Below are positions 1 through 7,520 of a stretch of 64,000 bases of DNA, piece after piece. Origin of the DNA: Aquipuribacter hungaricus (GTDB lineage Bacteria; Actinomycetota; Actinomycetes; Actinomycetales; JBBAYJ01). Position 1 is the stretch's first letter. The number at the start of each line of letters is the position of its first letter. The position numbers and the translations under genes were made by a program. A model generated the notes under the pieces. The model was not told the origin of the DNA, searched no databases, and saw only the letters and a program-made list of their open reading frames with translations. The stretch lies in NCBI RefSeq assembly GCF_042663885.1, contig NZ_JBHSXV010000001.1. One strand, 5' to 3'.

Positions 1-709
1 GCTCCTCGGTGGCGGTGATCGTGCCCTCCGCGCCGTCGACCCAGTAGCCGCCGGCCTGCACGAGGAACGCGCCCACCCGGTCGCGGCCGGTGCCGATGAC
101 CAGGCCGGCCTGCTCGGGGGTCGTCAGGGTGTCGGCGACGGTCCGCAGCTCCTCCCACGTGGTGGGGATGTCCTCGTCGGTGAGGCCGGCGGCCTCCCAC
201 GAGGCGGTGTTGATCTGCAGCGCGAGGGTCGAGAAGTCCTTGGGGGCGCAGTACTGCTCGCCCTCCAGCGTGAACGTCTCCGTCAGCGACGGGTAGAAGT
301 CGTCGCTGTCCTCCAGCGTGTACGGGTAGAGGTTCCCCGCCGTCGCGTAGTCGGCGAAGGCGCTGGCGTCCACGTAGAAGACGTCGGGCGGGTTGCCGCC
401 GGCGAAGCCCTGCGACAGCTCCTGCGTGATGTCGGTGGCCACGGTGACGGTGACGTCGGTGCCGCTCTCCTCCGCCCAGGCCTCGGCGGCGGACGTCACA
501 GCGTCGGTCTCGGCGTCGCCGCTGGAGGCGATGAGGACGGTGAGGCCGTCCCCGCCGCCGCCGGCCGCGCCGCTGGCGTCGCCGCCGGCCTCGCTGCCCT
601 CGTCGAAGCTGCCGCCACCGCAGGCGGCGAGCAGGCTCAGGCTGACCAGGGTGAGGACCGGCAGGGCCGCCCGGCGGGACCGGGCCGCTCGCGTGAGGGG
701 GTTCGTCAT
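1..709 (-). CDS. Sugar ABC transporter substrate-binding lipoprotein (C-terminus cut off by window edge)
   Basis: This is the N-terminal 236 residues of an extracellular solute-binding protein that captures a sugar outside the membrane for an ABC importer. The start ATG (707-709) is preceded by a GAAGGAG ribosome site. The first 30 residues form a lipoprotein signal peptide with basic residues, a hydrophobic core and the lipobox LAAC followed by GGG, so the Cys should be lipidated. The region after it (LTVLIAS, then a PDVFYVDA segment) is typical of family 1 binding proteins. It lies just downstream of a co-directional LacI-type regulator, which suggests local control by its sugar. The permeases would lie beyond the left edge. 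Substrate is unknown; a glucan or maltodextrin is plausible given the debranching enzyme next door. Confidence 0.85.
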   Translation of the reverse strand, partial: MTNPLTRAARSRRAALPVLTLVSLSLLAACGGGSFDEGSEAGGDASGAAGGGGDGLTVLIASSGDAETDAVTSAAEAWAEESGTDVTVTVATDITQELSQGFAGGNPPDVFYVDASAFADYATAGNLYPYTLEDSDDFYPSLTETFTLEGEQYCAPKDFSTLALQINTASWEAAGLTDEDIPTTWEELRTVADTLTTPEQAGLVIGTGRDRVGAFLVQAGGYWVDGAEGTITATEE

Positions 710-737
710 GGTGGTGTCACTCCTTCGTGGTGGGCGT

Positions 738-764
738 GCGGGTCGTGCGGGTCGTGCTGGTCGT
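738..764. repeat. Three tandem 9-bp repeats (GCGGGTCGT) followed by a G9 run
   Basis: Two exact copies of GCGGGTCGT and one copy with a single change lie end to end, followed by nine consecutive G at 767-775. The tract is in the untranslated leader of the binding-protein gene, between it and the LacI gene. No function is assigned; length variation here would alter leader length only. Confidence 0.6.
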
Positions 765-791
765 GCGGGGGGGGGTCGTGGGTCGGGCGGC

Positions 792-1820
792 TCAGGTGGG
801 CAGGGCGAGCGCGGGCCGCAGCAGCACCCCGCGGGCGGCGGGGTCCTCGCCGGCCAGGCGGGGGAGCAGCAGGTCCAGGCAGGCGTGGGCGACCTCGCCG
901 ACCGGCTGGGCGACGCTCGCCAGCCCGAGGGCCGACGTGACGGGGGTGGCGTCGAAGCCGACGACGAGCAGGTCGGCGCCGGCGGCCTGCGCCGCCCGGT
1001 GGGCCCCGAGCGCCAGGGAGTCCGAGGCGCACACCAGCGCGTCCGGGGCGTCGTCCCGGTCCAGCACCGCCGCCGTGCACGCCCGGGCGGCGTCGGCGCT
1101 GTTGGTGCACGCGGCCTCGACCCGCGGGCCGGGGACGCCGGCCGCCGTGAGCGCCTCGTCCCAGCCGCGGCGGCGGTCGCGCCCGGTGGCGGCGTCGTCG
1201 GGCCAGCCGAGGAAGCCGACGCGGCGGCGCCCCGCGGCCAGCGCGTGCGCCACCGCCAGCCCGGTCCCGTGGGCGCCGTCGACGTCCACCCAGTCGTGCG
1301 GCGGCTCGTCCTCGCCCCAGGGCCGGCCGAAGGCGCAGAACGTCAGCCCGGCGGCGGTGAGCCGGGCGGGCCTGCCGTCGTGGACGTTGGTCGCGGTGAG
1401 CACGACGGCGTCGGCGGCGCCGCTGCCCAGCAGGCCCTCGACGACGGCCAGCTCGGCCTCCTCGTCCGCCTGCTCGGGGTAGAGCACGACCCGGTTGCCG
1501 CTGCGCTCGCCGGCCTCGGCCAGGCCGTGGAAGAAGACGTCGAGCACCATGCCGGAGATGCCGTCCTGCGGCCGGTCGGCGCGCACCGCCACCGCCCCGG
1601 CACGGCGCGTGGCGAGCTGGCGGGCGGGCAGGGACGGCCGGTACCCGGTCTCGCGCACCGCCCGCAGCACCTTGTCCCGGGTGCCGGCGGCCAGGCGGTC
1701 GGGGCGGTGCAGCGCGTTGGACACCGTCTGCCGGGAGACACCGGCGCGCGCGGCGACCGTCTCCAGCGTCGGCAGCCCGCCGCCGGGGCGCAGCCCGCCA
1801 GGGGTCCGTCCGTCGGTCAT
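792..1820 (-). CDS. LacI family transcriptional regulator
   Basis: A 342-residue LacI/GalR repressor. After a short Gly/Pro-rich leader the DNA-binding helix-turn-helix appears at about residues 17-36 (TLETVAARAGVSRQTVSNAL), followed by the hinge helix region (RPSLPARQLATRR) and a periplasmic-binding-protein-like effector domain with VVGFDATPVTSALGLASVAQP near the end. Such proteins dissociate from palindromic operators when they bind a sugar. Two copies of TTGAGCGCTCAA, a form typical of LacI-family operators, lie 50-77 bp upstream of the start, between this gene and the divergent debranching-type enzyme, so autoregulation and control of that enzyme are likely. The sugar-binding lipoprotein gene follows 82 bp downstream on the same strand. 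Confidence 0.93.
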   Translation of the reverse strand: MTDGRTPGGLRPGGGLPTLETVAARAGVSRQTVSNALHRPDRLAAGTRDKVLRAVRETGYRPSLPARQLATRRAGAVAVRADRPQDGISGMVLDVFFHGLAEAGERSGNRVVLYPEQADEEAELAVVEGLLGSGAADAVVLTATNVHDGRPARLTAAGLTFCAFGRPWGEDEPPHDWVDVDGAHGTGLAVAHALAAGRRRVGFLGWPDDAATGRDRRRGWDEALTAAGVPGPRVEAACTNSADAARACTAAVLDRDDAPDALVCASDSLALGAHRAAQAAGADLLVVGFDATPVTSALGLASVAQPVGEVAHACLDLLLPRLAGEDPAARGVLLRPALALPT

Positions 1821-1840
1821 CCGGGCCTCCTCGCTCGGAC

Positions 1841-1870
1841 CTGGCAGCCGCCCGGAGGACGGGCTACGGT
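1841..1870 (+). promoter_or_regulatory. Candidate promoter for the debranching-type enzyme
   Basis: CTGGCA (1841-1846) and TACGGT (1865-1870) are separated by 18 bp and match sigma-70-type boxes at 4 of 6 positions each. The predicted start of transcription, about base 1877, falls inside the first LacI-type operator, so repressor binding would block it. Inferred from sequence only. Confidence 0.4.
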
Positions 1871-1897
1871 TTGAGCGCTCAACTTTGAGCGCTCAAA
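1870..1897. promoter_or_regulatory. Tandem LacI-type operators
   Basis: Two perfect copies of the palindrome TTGAGCGCTCAA lie at 1871-1882 and 1885-1896, 14 bp centre to centre, with extra T/A flanks (TTTGAGCGCTCAA then TTTGAGCGCTCAAA). The central GAGCGCTC-type palindrome with the CG step is characteristic of LacI-family operators. They sit midway between a divergent LacI gene and a carbohydrate enzyme gene. Confidence 0.85.
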
Positions 1898-1925
1898 ACA
1901 TATCCCCCCGCGACGTCGCTGTCAC
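1897..1925 (-). promoter_or_regulatory. Candidate promoter for the LacI gene
   Basis: Read on the minus strand, GTGACA (1925-1920) and TATGTT (1902-1897) are separated by exactly 17 bp and match the sigma-70 consensus at 5/6 and 4/6 positions. The predicted start lies in the second operator, consistent with autorepression. Confidence 0.45.
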
Positions 1926-1933
1926 CCCGGGGG

Positions 1934-4024
1934 ATGGGAGAGGGTGGGACCGTGACCGAGGAGACCCCCGTCGAGGACGCCCGACCGGCCGGCCGGCAGC
2001 CGTGGCTGCACGACCTGGCGCTCGTGCTGTCCGCCCCCACCCAGGCGTGGTCGGCGGCCGACGGGCAGGTCCGGGCCGACGGCGTGCAGGGCTTCCACCA
2101 CGCCGACCGGCGCTTCGTCTCCGCCTGCGTGGTGACCCTCGACGGCGAGGAGCCCGTGCCGGTGTCCGCCCACGACGACGGCGGCGACGCCCGGGTGTTC
2201 CTGTCGGTGCCCCGGGCGCTCGGCGACCGCGGGGCCGACCCGACCGTCCGCCTCGAGCGCCGCCGCGAGGTCCGCCCCGGGGCCGTCGTCGAGCGGCTGG
2301 CGCTGGTCTCGTCGGCCTCGCAGCCGGTCGCGTGCGTCCTCCGCGTCAGGGTCGCCGCCGACCTCGCCCCGCTCGACGCGGTCAAGGCGGGCATGCCCCC
2401 CGCGCCGGTGCCGCCGGTGCGCGCGGACGGGGACGGGGCGCTCTGGCAGGTCGAGGGCTTCCGCGGCACGCTGCGCGCCGAAGGCGCCCGGGTCGGGGTC
2501 GACGGCACGGACGTGGTCGTCGCCTGGGACCTCGTCGTCGCGCCTGGCGCCACCGAGGTCCGTGAGCTGAGCGCCGGCCTCGAGGACGCCGGCGCGGTGG
2601 TCGTCGCCCCCCGCCTGCCCGCGTCCTGGGGCCAGCTGCAGGTGGACAGCGCGGACCGCCGCCTGGCACCGGTGCTCGACCGGGCGCTGGCGGACCTGCG
2701 GCTGCTCCGCCTGGCGACCGCCGACGAGCCGGACGAGGAGTTCCTCGCCGCGGGCGCCCCCTGGTTCCTCACGCTCTTCGGCCGCGACTCGCTGTGGGCG
2801 GCGCGGATGCTGCTGCCGGTCACCACCGGCCTCGCGGCCTCGACGCTGCGCGTGCTCGCGGGCCGCCAGGGCACCGTGGTCGACGTCGGCACGGCCCAGC
2901 AGCCGGGCAAGATCCTCCACGAGGTGCGCGGCGCCGGCTTCTCCCTGGTCGACGAGACCGACCCCGCGGGGGTCGAGCGCTCCCTGCCGCCGGTCTACTA
3001 CGGGACCATCGACGCCACCCCGCTGTGGGTGCTCACCCTGCACGACGCCTGGCGCTGGGGGCTGGCCGAGGACCAGGTGGAGGCTCTGCTGCCGGCCACC
3101 GAGCGTGCCCTGGCGTGGCTGGTCGAGCACGGCGACGCCGACGGCGACCACCTGCTGGAGTACGTCGACGCCTCCGGCCACGGGCTGTCGAACCAGGGAT
3201 GGAAGGACTCCGGGGACGCCGTCCGCCGGGTCGACGGCTCCCTGGCGACCGCGCCCGTGGCCCTCGCCGAGGTGCAGGGCTACGCCTACGCCGCCGCTCG
3301 GGCGGGGGCGGACCTGCTCGAGGCGTTCGGCCACGGCGGCACCGACCGCTGGCGCGCCTGGGCCCAGCACCTGCGTGTGGAGTTCCACCGCCGGTTCTGG
3401 GTCGAGGACGCGCGGGGGCCGTTCCCGGCGATCGCCCTGGACGGCGACAAGCGCCCCGTGGTGTCGATGACGAGCAACGTCGGCCACCTCCTGGGGACCG
3501 GGCTGCTGTCGGTCGAGGAGGTCGACGTCGTCGCCCGGCGCCTGGCCGCCCCGGACATGCTGTCCGGCTTCGGCGTGCGGACGATGTCGGACCGGGCGGC
3601 CGGGTACTCCCCGACCGGGTACCACGTCGGCTCCGTGTGGCCCCACGACACCGCCATCTGCCTGGCGGGGCTCGCCGCCGAGGGCCGGGCGGAGGTGGCG
3701 CCGGTGGCGGAGGCGCTGCTGTCCACCCTGGACGCCTTCGGCGGCCGGCCCCCGGAGCTGTTCGCCGGCGACCCCCGCTCCACCCACCCCTCGCCCGTGC
3801 CCTACCCGGCGGCCTGCCGGCCCCAGGCGTGGTCCGCCGCCGCGGCGGTGTCGCTGCTCGGCTCGGTGACGGGGCTGTCGGCCGACGTGCCGTCCGGGTC
3901 GGTGACGAGCACGCCGGTCCAGCCGTGGGGCTACGGCGAGACCCGCGTCACCGGTCTCGCCGCCGCCGGCCGCCCGGTCGACCTGCACGTGGACGCGGCC
4001 GGGCGGAGCACGCTCGGCTGGTGA
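1934..4024 (+). CDS. Glycogen debranching / amylo-alpha-1,6-glucosidase family protein
   Basis: A cytoplasmic 696-residue protein of the glycogen-debranching N-terminal plus amylo-alpha-1,6-glucosidase ((alpha/alpha)6 toroid) type. The N-terminal beta-rich domain covers about residues 20-230; the catalytic-type domain shows APWFLTLFGRDSLWAARMLL, the segment GWKDSGDAV and YHVGSVWPHDTAICLAGL, all hallmarks of this family. It probably hydrolyses glucosidic bonds in branched glucans or related oligosaccharides. ATG at 1934 is the longest start; GTG at 1952 (MTEETPVED) has the better-spaced GGGAGAGGG ribosome site and may be the true one. It is divergent from the LacI gene, with the double operator in between, so induction by a sugar is expected. 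Exact substrate is not decidable from sequence. Confidence 0.88.
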   Translation: MGEGGTVTEETPVEDARPAGRQPWLHDLALVLSAPTQAWSAADGQVRADGVQGFHHADRRFVSACVVTLDGEEPVPVSAHDDGGDARVFLSVPRALGDRGADPTVRLERRREVRPGAVVERLALVSSASQPVACVLRVRVAADLAPLDAVKAGMPPAPVPPVRADGDGALWQVEGFRGTLRAEGARVGVDGTDVVVAWDLVVAPGATEVRELSAGLEDAGAVVVAPRLPASWGQLQVDSADRRLAPVLDRALADLRLLRLATADEPDEEFLAAGAPWFLTLFGRDSLWAARMLLPVTTGLAASTLRVLAGRQGTVVDVGTAQQPGKILHEVRGAGFSLVDETDPAGVERSLPPVYYGTIDATPLWVLTLHDAWRWGLAEDQVEALLPATERALAWLVEHGDADGDHLLEYVDASGHGLSNQGWKDSGDAVRRVDGSLATAPVALAEVQGYAYAAARAGADLLEAFGHGGTDRWRAWAQHLRVEFHRRFWVEDARGPFPAIALDGDKRPVVSMTSNVGHLLGTGLLSVEEVDVVARRLAAPDMLSGFGVRTMSDRAAGYSPTGYHVGSVWPHDTAICLAGLAAEGRAEVAPVAEALLSTLDAFGGRPPELFAGDPRSTHPSPVPYPAACRPQAWSAAAAVSLLGSVTGLSADVPSGSVTSTPVQPWGYGETRVTGLAAAGRPVDLHVDAAGRSTLGW

Positions 4025-4039
4025 CGCCGGTCCGGCGGC

Positions 4040-4639
4040 CTAGAACGGCAGACCGGTGGCGCCGGGCGGCACGACGAGCAGCCCGACGACCCGGCCGTCG
4101 TGGTCGACGGCGACCCGGCCCGCCCACGTGCCCGCCTCGCAGCGCAGCAGCGTGCGCCCGACGACGACGCCGAGCACCTGCTCGGCGTCCTCCAGCGGGG
4201 TGCCGTCCGGCTCGGGCAGGTGGGCCACGGTGCCCTCGGTCCGCTCGAGCCGGCCGGTCTCGGCCACCGCGGCCGCCCAGGTGCCCCGCAGCACGTCGTC
4301 GTCGAGCTCCGCGGCCGTCGCCGGGGTCATCAGCCCCCGCAGCTCGGCCGTGCTGCCGTCGTCGAGCAGGCGGAAGGCGCGCCCGGTGAGGGCGACGACG
4401 TCGGCGGCGGTCGTGCGGGTCATCGGTGCTCCTGTCCGGGGGTCGCGCGGCTGGCCGAACCGCTTGAACGCGGCCTGCCGGGAGACGCCGAGCGCCTCGC
4501 CGACCTCGGCCCACGACCGTCCGGCGGCACGAGCCGCCCCGACGGCGTCACGGACCTCGGCCTGCGCCGTCTCCAGCGCGCGGCGGGCCTCGGCGAGGCG
4601 CCGGAGTGCCTCAGCCGGGCTGCCGGTCGCGCCGGGCAC
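4040..4639 (-). CDS. HTH and DUF3887-type domain protein
   Basis: A 199-residue protein with an N-terminal helix region (about 8-58) ending in a helix-turn-helix, SWAEVGEALGVSRQAAFKRFG, followed by a 120-residue alpha/beta domain resembling DUF3887 (RAFRLLDDGSTAELRGLM, ending in GRVVGLLVVPP). The C-terminal domain in this family is thought to be a small NTF2-like ligand-binding or protein-protein fold. An internal ATG (MTRTTAADVV) could produce the second domain alone. The start overlaps the end of the upstream membrane-protein gene by 29 bp, so the two are probably one transcript. The role is unknown; a small regulator is a reasonable guess. Confidence 0.75.
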   Translation of the reverse strand: MPGATGSPAEALRRLAEARRALETAQAEVRDAVGAARAAGRSWAEVGEALGVSRQAAFKRFGQPRDPRTGAPMTRTTAADVVALTGRAFRLLDDGSTAELRGLMTPATAAELDDDVLRGTWAAAVAETGRLERTEGTVAHLPEPDGTPLEDAEQVLGVVVGRTLLRCEAGTWAGRVAVDHDGRVVGLLVVPPGATGLPF

Positions 4640-4940
4640 GGTCGGCCACGGGCCACAGGACGCCGGCGAAGATGAAGCCGACCGCCCAGGACGGCGAGGC
4701 GCCCACGAGCAGGTACGAGGCCGCCCCCAGGGCGACCGCGGCCGCCGCGCAGCCGGCGTAGTGCAGCGGCGGGACGGCGGCGAGGGGCCGGCCCTGGCCC
4801 ATGGCCCCGAACAGCAGCATCACCCACAGCGACAGGGCGAGGACGGCGCCGACGACGTAGCCGGCCCAGCCGTCGTCGCTGACCAGGCCGACCGCGACGG
4901 ACACCGCGGCGGCCACGAGGAGGTAGGGGAGCACCCGCAT
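4611..4940 (-). CDS. Small integral membrane protein
   Basis: A 109-residue protein with about four hydrophobic segments (near residues 4-20, 26-48, 58-80 and 85-100) and a short basic C-terminus (RARRDRQPG). I recognise no family. It overlaps the DUF3887-type gene by 29 bp, implying co-transcription, and starts 31 bp after the end of the upstream hypothetical. It may be a membrane partner of the HTH protein, but nothing in the sequence proves this. Confidence 0.65.
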   Translation of the reverse strand: MRVLPYLLVAAAVSVAVGLVSDDGWAGYVVGAVLALSLWVMLLFGAMGQGRPLAAVPPLHYAGCAAAAVALGAASYLLVGASPSWAVGFIFAGVLWPVADRARRDRQPG

Positions 4941-4971
4941 GCGGCCAGGGTGCTCCCCTCCCTCCGGGGTG

Positions 4972-5637
4972 TCAACCTAGGTTGACGATGTCCTCGCAGC
5001 AGCGGTGCGGGTGCTCTCGCTCGAACGGGACGACGGTGCCGCCCGCCGCGGGCTGCACGAGCAGGGTGACGCGGCCCGCCGCCACCCGGGGCCGGACGAA
5101 CCCCCGGGTGTCGACGACGGTGTCCCCGTCGTGCGGGAGCCCGCCGACGACGACCACCTGGTCGACGGCCGACCGGGCGAGGACGTCGGCCACGGTGAGC
5201 CGGCCGACCAGGACCTCCGCCCCGTCGAAGTGCACGAGCCGGCCCGAGGTCTCCGTCGCCGCGGCGGCCAGCGCCACCCAGGCCCCGGTGAGGGAGGCCG
5301 TGTCCTCGCCGTGCGAGACGACGTCCGACAGCAGGGGGGCCGAGGCGACCACGGACCCCGACCCCGGCAGCGCGAGCGCCAGCGCGGCGACCACGGCACG
5401 CGTCCGCCGGGTCACGGTCTCCGGGTCGCTGCCGAGGCCCGCGTCGGGGACGACGCACGAGACGGCCGAGTGGGCCGGCGCGAGCCGGATCTCGTGGGTG
5501 GCCAGGACGGCGTGGGCGGCCGCCACGTCGCCCAGCTGGTCCCGGACCACCTCGCGCACGCGGTGCGCGAGGAGGTCCGCGTCGTCGTCGTGGGCGGACC
5601 AGCCGTCGACCCCGAGGACGAGCACGCCGCCCGTCAT
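4972..5637 (-). CDS. Conserved-looking hypothetical, coupled to PHP phosphoesterase
   Basis: A 221-residue soluble protein of unknown function. The ATG at 5637 overlaps the stop of the upstream PHP gene by four bases (ATGA), so the two are translationally coupled. The sequence alternates strand and helix segments, with LVLGVDGWSA at the N-terminus, VVVGGLPHDGDTVVDTRGFV in the last third, and a C-terminal HPHRCCEDIVNLG tail with adjacent cysteines that could bind metal or an Fe-S cluster. No signal peptide or membrane segment is seen, so unlike its partner it should stay in the cytoplasm. Confidence 0.7.
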   Translation of the reverse strand: MTGGVLVLGVDGWSAHDDDADLLAHRVREVVRDQLGDVAAAHAVLATHEIRLAPAHSAVSCVVPDAGLGSDPETVTRRTRAVVAALALALPGSGSVVASAPLLSDVVSHGEDTASLTGAWVALAAAATETSGRLVHFDGAEVLVGRLTVADVLARSAVDQVVVVGGLPHDGDTVVDTRGFVRPRVAAGRVTLLVQPAAGGTVVPFEREHPHRCCEDIVNLG

Positions 5638-7385
5638 GCCGGCAGCACGAAGATCGGGTTGGTGTAGAACCACAGGTCCAGCCACGGGTCGGCGTCGCCG
5701 ACGACGTCGATCGCCGGGCCCTCCGGGTCCAGGGCCGCCCCGAGGTAGCCGGGCTGGCTGCGGTTGGCGTCCGTGCCGCGCGCCCGCACGTAGAACGGCG
5801 CCTCGACGGCCCCGAGCGGCTGGACCAGCTCGATGGTCCCGGTCGTGCCGGAGGTGTCCCAGGACCGGACGACCTTGGTGTCCGGCGCGAGGAAGGTGTC
5901 GCGGTCGGCGGGGCCGGCCACGTCGATGCTGCCCTGCACCAGGTCGACGCGGTTGAGCACCGGCACGAAGTCGGCCCAGTTCGGCAGGTCCTGCAGCGTG
6001 AGCCGGATCGACAGCTCGAGCCGCGTGCCGCGCGGCACGACGACCTGCGAGCCGAGCGGGAACGCGGGGCCGCGGCCGCCCGCGCGCCGGACCACCATCT
6101 CGACGCCCTTGACCAGGCGCCCGTGGTCCACCCACACCCGCCCGTCGCGCAGGCCCTGCATGACCTGGCCGTACCCGGCCCGGTCGACGCCCACGTTGGT
6201 GCGCCCGTACTGGCCCGGCCAGAAGTCGCCGGCCGTCAGGTTCGGGCCGCCGGAGTAGACCGGGTCCTGGTAGAAGCCGTCGCGGGCGAAGTCGCTGCCC
6301 GGGCCGCGGGTGGACGTGGCGAGGTAGTTGGAGTGGCTGTCGGAGTTGACGGTGATCCACCAGGGCTTGCCCTCGGCGAGCAGGGAGTCCCAGAGACCGC
6401 CGACCGTGGCGGTCATCCAGTCGAAGCCGCCCCAGGTCCGGTAGGACTCCGGGGGGTAGGGGACGAACCTCGCCGGGTTGGTGCCGGCGTTGTCGTAGTA
6501 GCCGCGACCGGACGCGGCGCCGTCGGGCAGCCCCGCCGCCTGGTGGCCGGGGGCGCCCTCGAAGCCGACGGCGACGCGCGGGTCGGCGTCGCGCCAGGCG
6601 CGGATCTCGTGGGGGCTGTCGATGCCCTGGCGGGCGGGGTGGTTGGCGAAGAACAGGGCGCTCTCGACGCGGCGGGCGTCGACCTGCTGCCCGAGCCACT
6701 GCACGCCGGCCACCGCGAGCGCCTCGTCAGCGGTCGTCGGGTTGGCGCGGCCGTCGTAGCCCTGCTCGAACTGCTTGAGGACCGCGACCTCGTCCGGGCC
6801 CGGGGTGACGAAGACCGTGCCGTGCTCGGCCGAGGGGATGTTCCACTCCAGACCCTGGAAGATCAGGGTGCCGGGCAGGTCCTCGCGGGCGGCGACGATG
6901 TCCGGGTTGACCTTCTCGACCCCGACGCGGACGTGCTCGTTGCTGCCGTGGTCGGTGATGACGAGCCAGTCCAGGCCGTAGGCGCGGCCGTGCTGCGCCT
7001 GGTCGGCGACGGTGTAGAGCCCGTCCGAGCTGTACTGGGTGTGGATGTGGTGGTCGCCGGCGAGCCACCGGCGGACGGGCTGGCCCGGGCTGCGGCTCGC
7101 CCCGCCGGGGGCGGCGGCGGCGGGCAGCGCGGTGCCGGCGGTGCCGAGGCCCGCCGCGCCGACGGCGCCGACGATGCCGGCCGCGCGGAGCATGGTGCGC
7201 CGCGACAGCTGGGCCGGGCTGAGCTCGCGGTCGGGGACGGAGGTGTCCACGGCGACGGCGGTGGTCTCGTCGAGGACCGTCTCGGCGTGCGTGTGGCCGT
7301 GGTCCTGCCCGTGGGCGTGGTCCTGCGCGTGGTGCTCGTCGTGCGCGTGGGGGTGGGCGTGGGGGGAGCCGTGCGTGCCGGTCAT
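5634..7385 (-). CDS. Tat-exported PHP-domain phosphoesterase with His-rich N-terminus
   Basis: A 583-residue secreted protein. The start ATG at 7385 is chosen because GGAAGG lies just upstream. Residues 5-33 hold twelve histidines in HAH/HDH-type repeats, then the twin-arginine motif SRRTML at 61-66 leads into an Ala/Gly-rich hydrophobic signal ending in LPAAAAP. The PHP metal-binding set follows: HHIHTQYSSDG, VITDHGSNEH, QGLEW, FANHPAR and a later NSDSH. PHP enzymes hydrolyse phosphoesters with two or three metal ions. The remaining C-terminal third looks like a beta-sandwich. A His tract before a Tat signal is unusual: it would be removed with the signal unless it acts in the cytoplasm, perhaps in metal loading before folded export. 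It is first in a two-gene unit with the coupled hypothetical. Confidence 0.85.
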   Translation of the reverse strand: MTGTHGSPHAHPHAHDEHHAQDHAHGQDHGHTHAETVLDETTAVAVDTSVPDRELSPAQLSRRTMLRAAGIVGAVGAAGLGTAGTALPAAAAPGGASRSPGQPVRRWLAGDHHIHTQYSSDGLYTVADQAQHGRAYGLDWLVITDHGSNEHVRVGVEKVNPDIVAAREDLPGTLIFQGLEWNIPSAEHGTVFVTPGPDEVAVLKQFEQGYDGRANPTTADEALAVAGVQWLGQQVDARRVESALFFANHPARQGIDSPHEIRAWRDADPRVAVGFEGAPGHQAAGLPDGAASGRGYYDNAGTNPARFVPYPPESYRTWGGFDWMTATVGGLWDSLLAEGKPWWITVNSDSHSNYLATSTRGPGSDFARDGFYQDPVYSGGPNLTAGDFWPGQYGRTNVGVDRAGYGQVMQGLRDGRVWVDHGRLVKGVEMVVRRAGGRGPAFPLGSQVVVPRGTRLELSIRLTLQDLPNWADFVPVLNRVDLVQGSIDVAGPADRDTFLAPDTKVVRSWDTSGTTGTIELVQPLGAVEAPFYVRARGTDANRSQPGYLGAALDPEGPAIDVVGDADPWLDLWFYTNPIFVLPA

Positions 7386-7419
7386 GACGGGCCTTCCGGT
7401 CGGTGCGTGCGGGACGTGC

Positions 7420-7437
7420 GGTCGGGACGTCCCGACC
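7420..7437. promoter_or_regulatory. Perfect 18-bp palindrome upstream of PHP gene
   Basis: GGTCGGGAC is followed immediately by its reverse complement GTCCCGACC. With no spacer it is a poor RNA hairpin, so a dimeric protein operator 35 bp before the PHP start codon is more likely than a terminator for the SDR gene that ends at 7521. Confidence 0.45.
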
Positions 7438-7520
7438 TCACATGCGTCCCGCGACATCCGTGCGACCCCCGGGCGGCGCGACGGTGGCCACCAGGTGAAC
7501 ATCGGGGGTCGCCGCCCGCG

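Noticed and set aside
767..775. G9 run as a phase-variable switch
   Set aside because: It is in an untranslated leader, not in a coding frame, so slippage would not turn a protein on or off; a sequencing artefact is also possible.
4972..6699. A 575-codon frame apparently fusing Arg/Pro-rich sequence to the hypothetical at 4972-5637
   Set aside because: The upstream part overlaps the PHP gene in another frame and has shadow composition; the ATG at 5637 with a four-base overlap is a better start.
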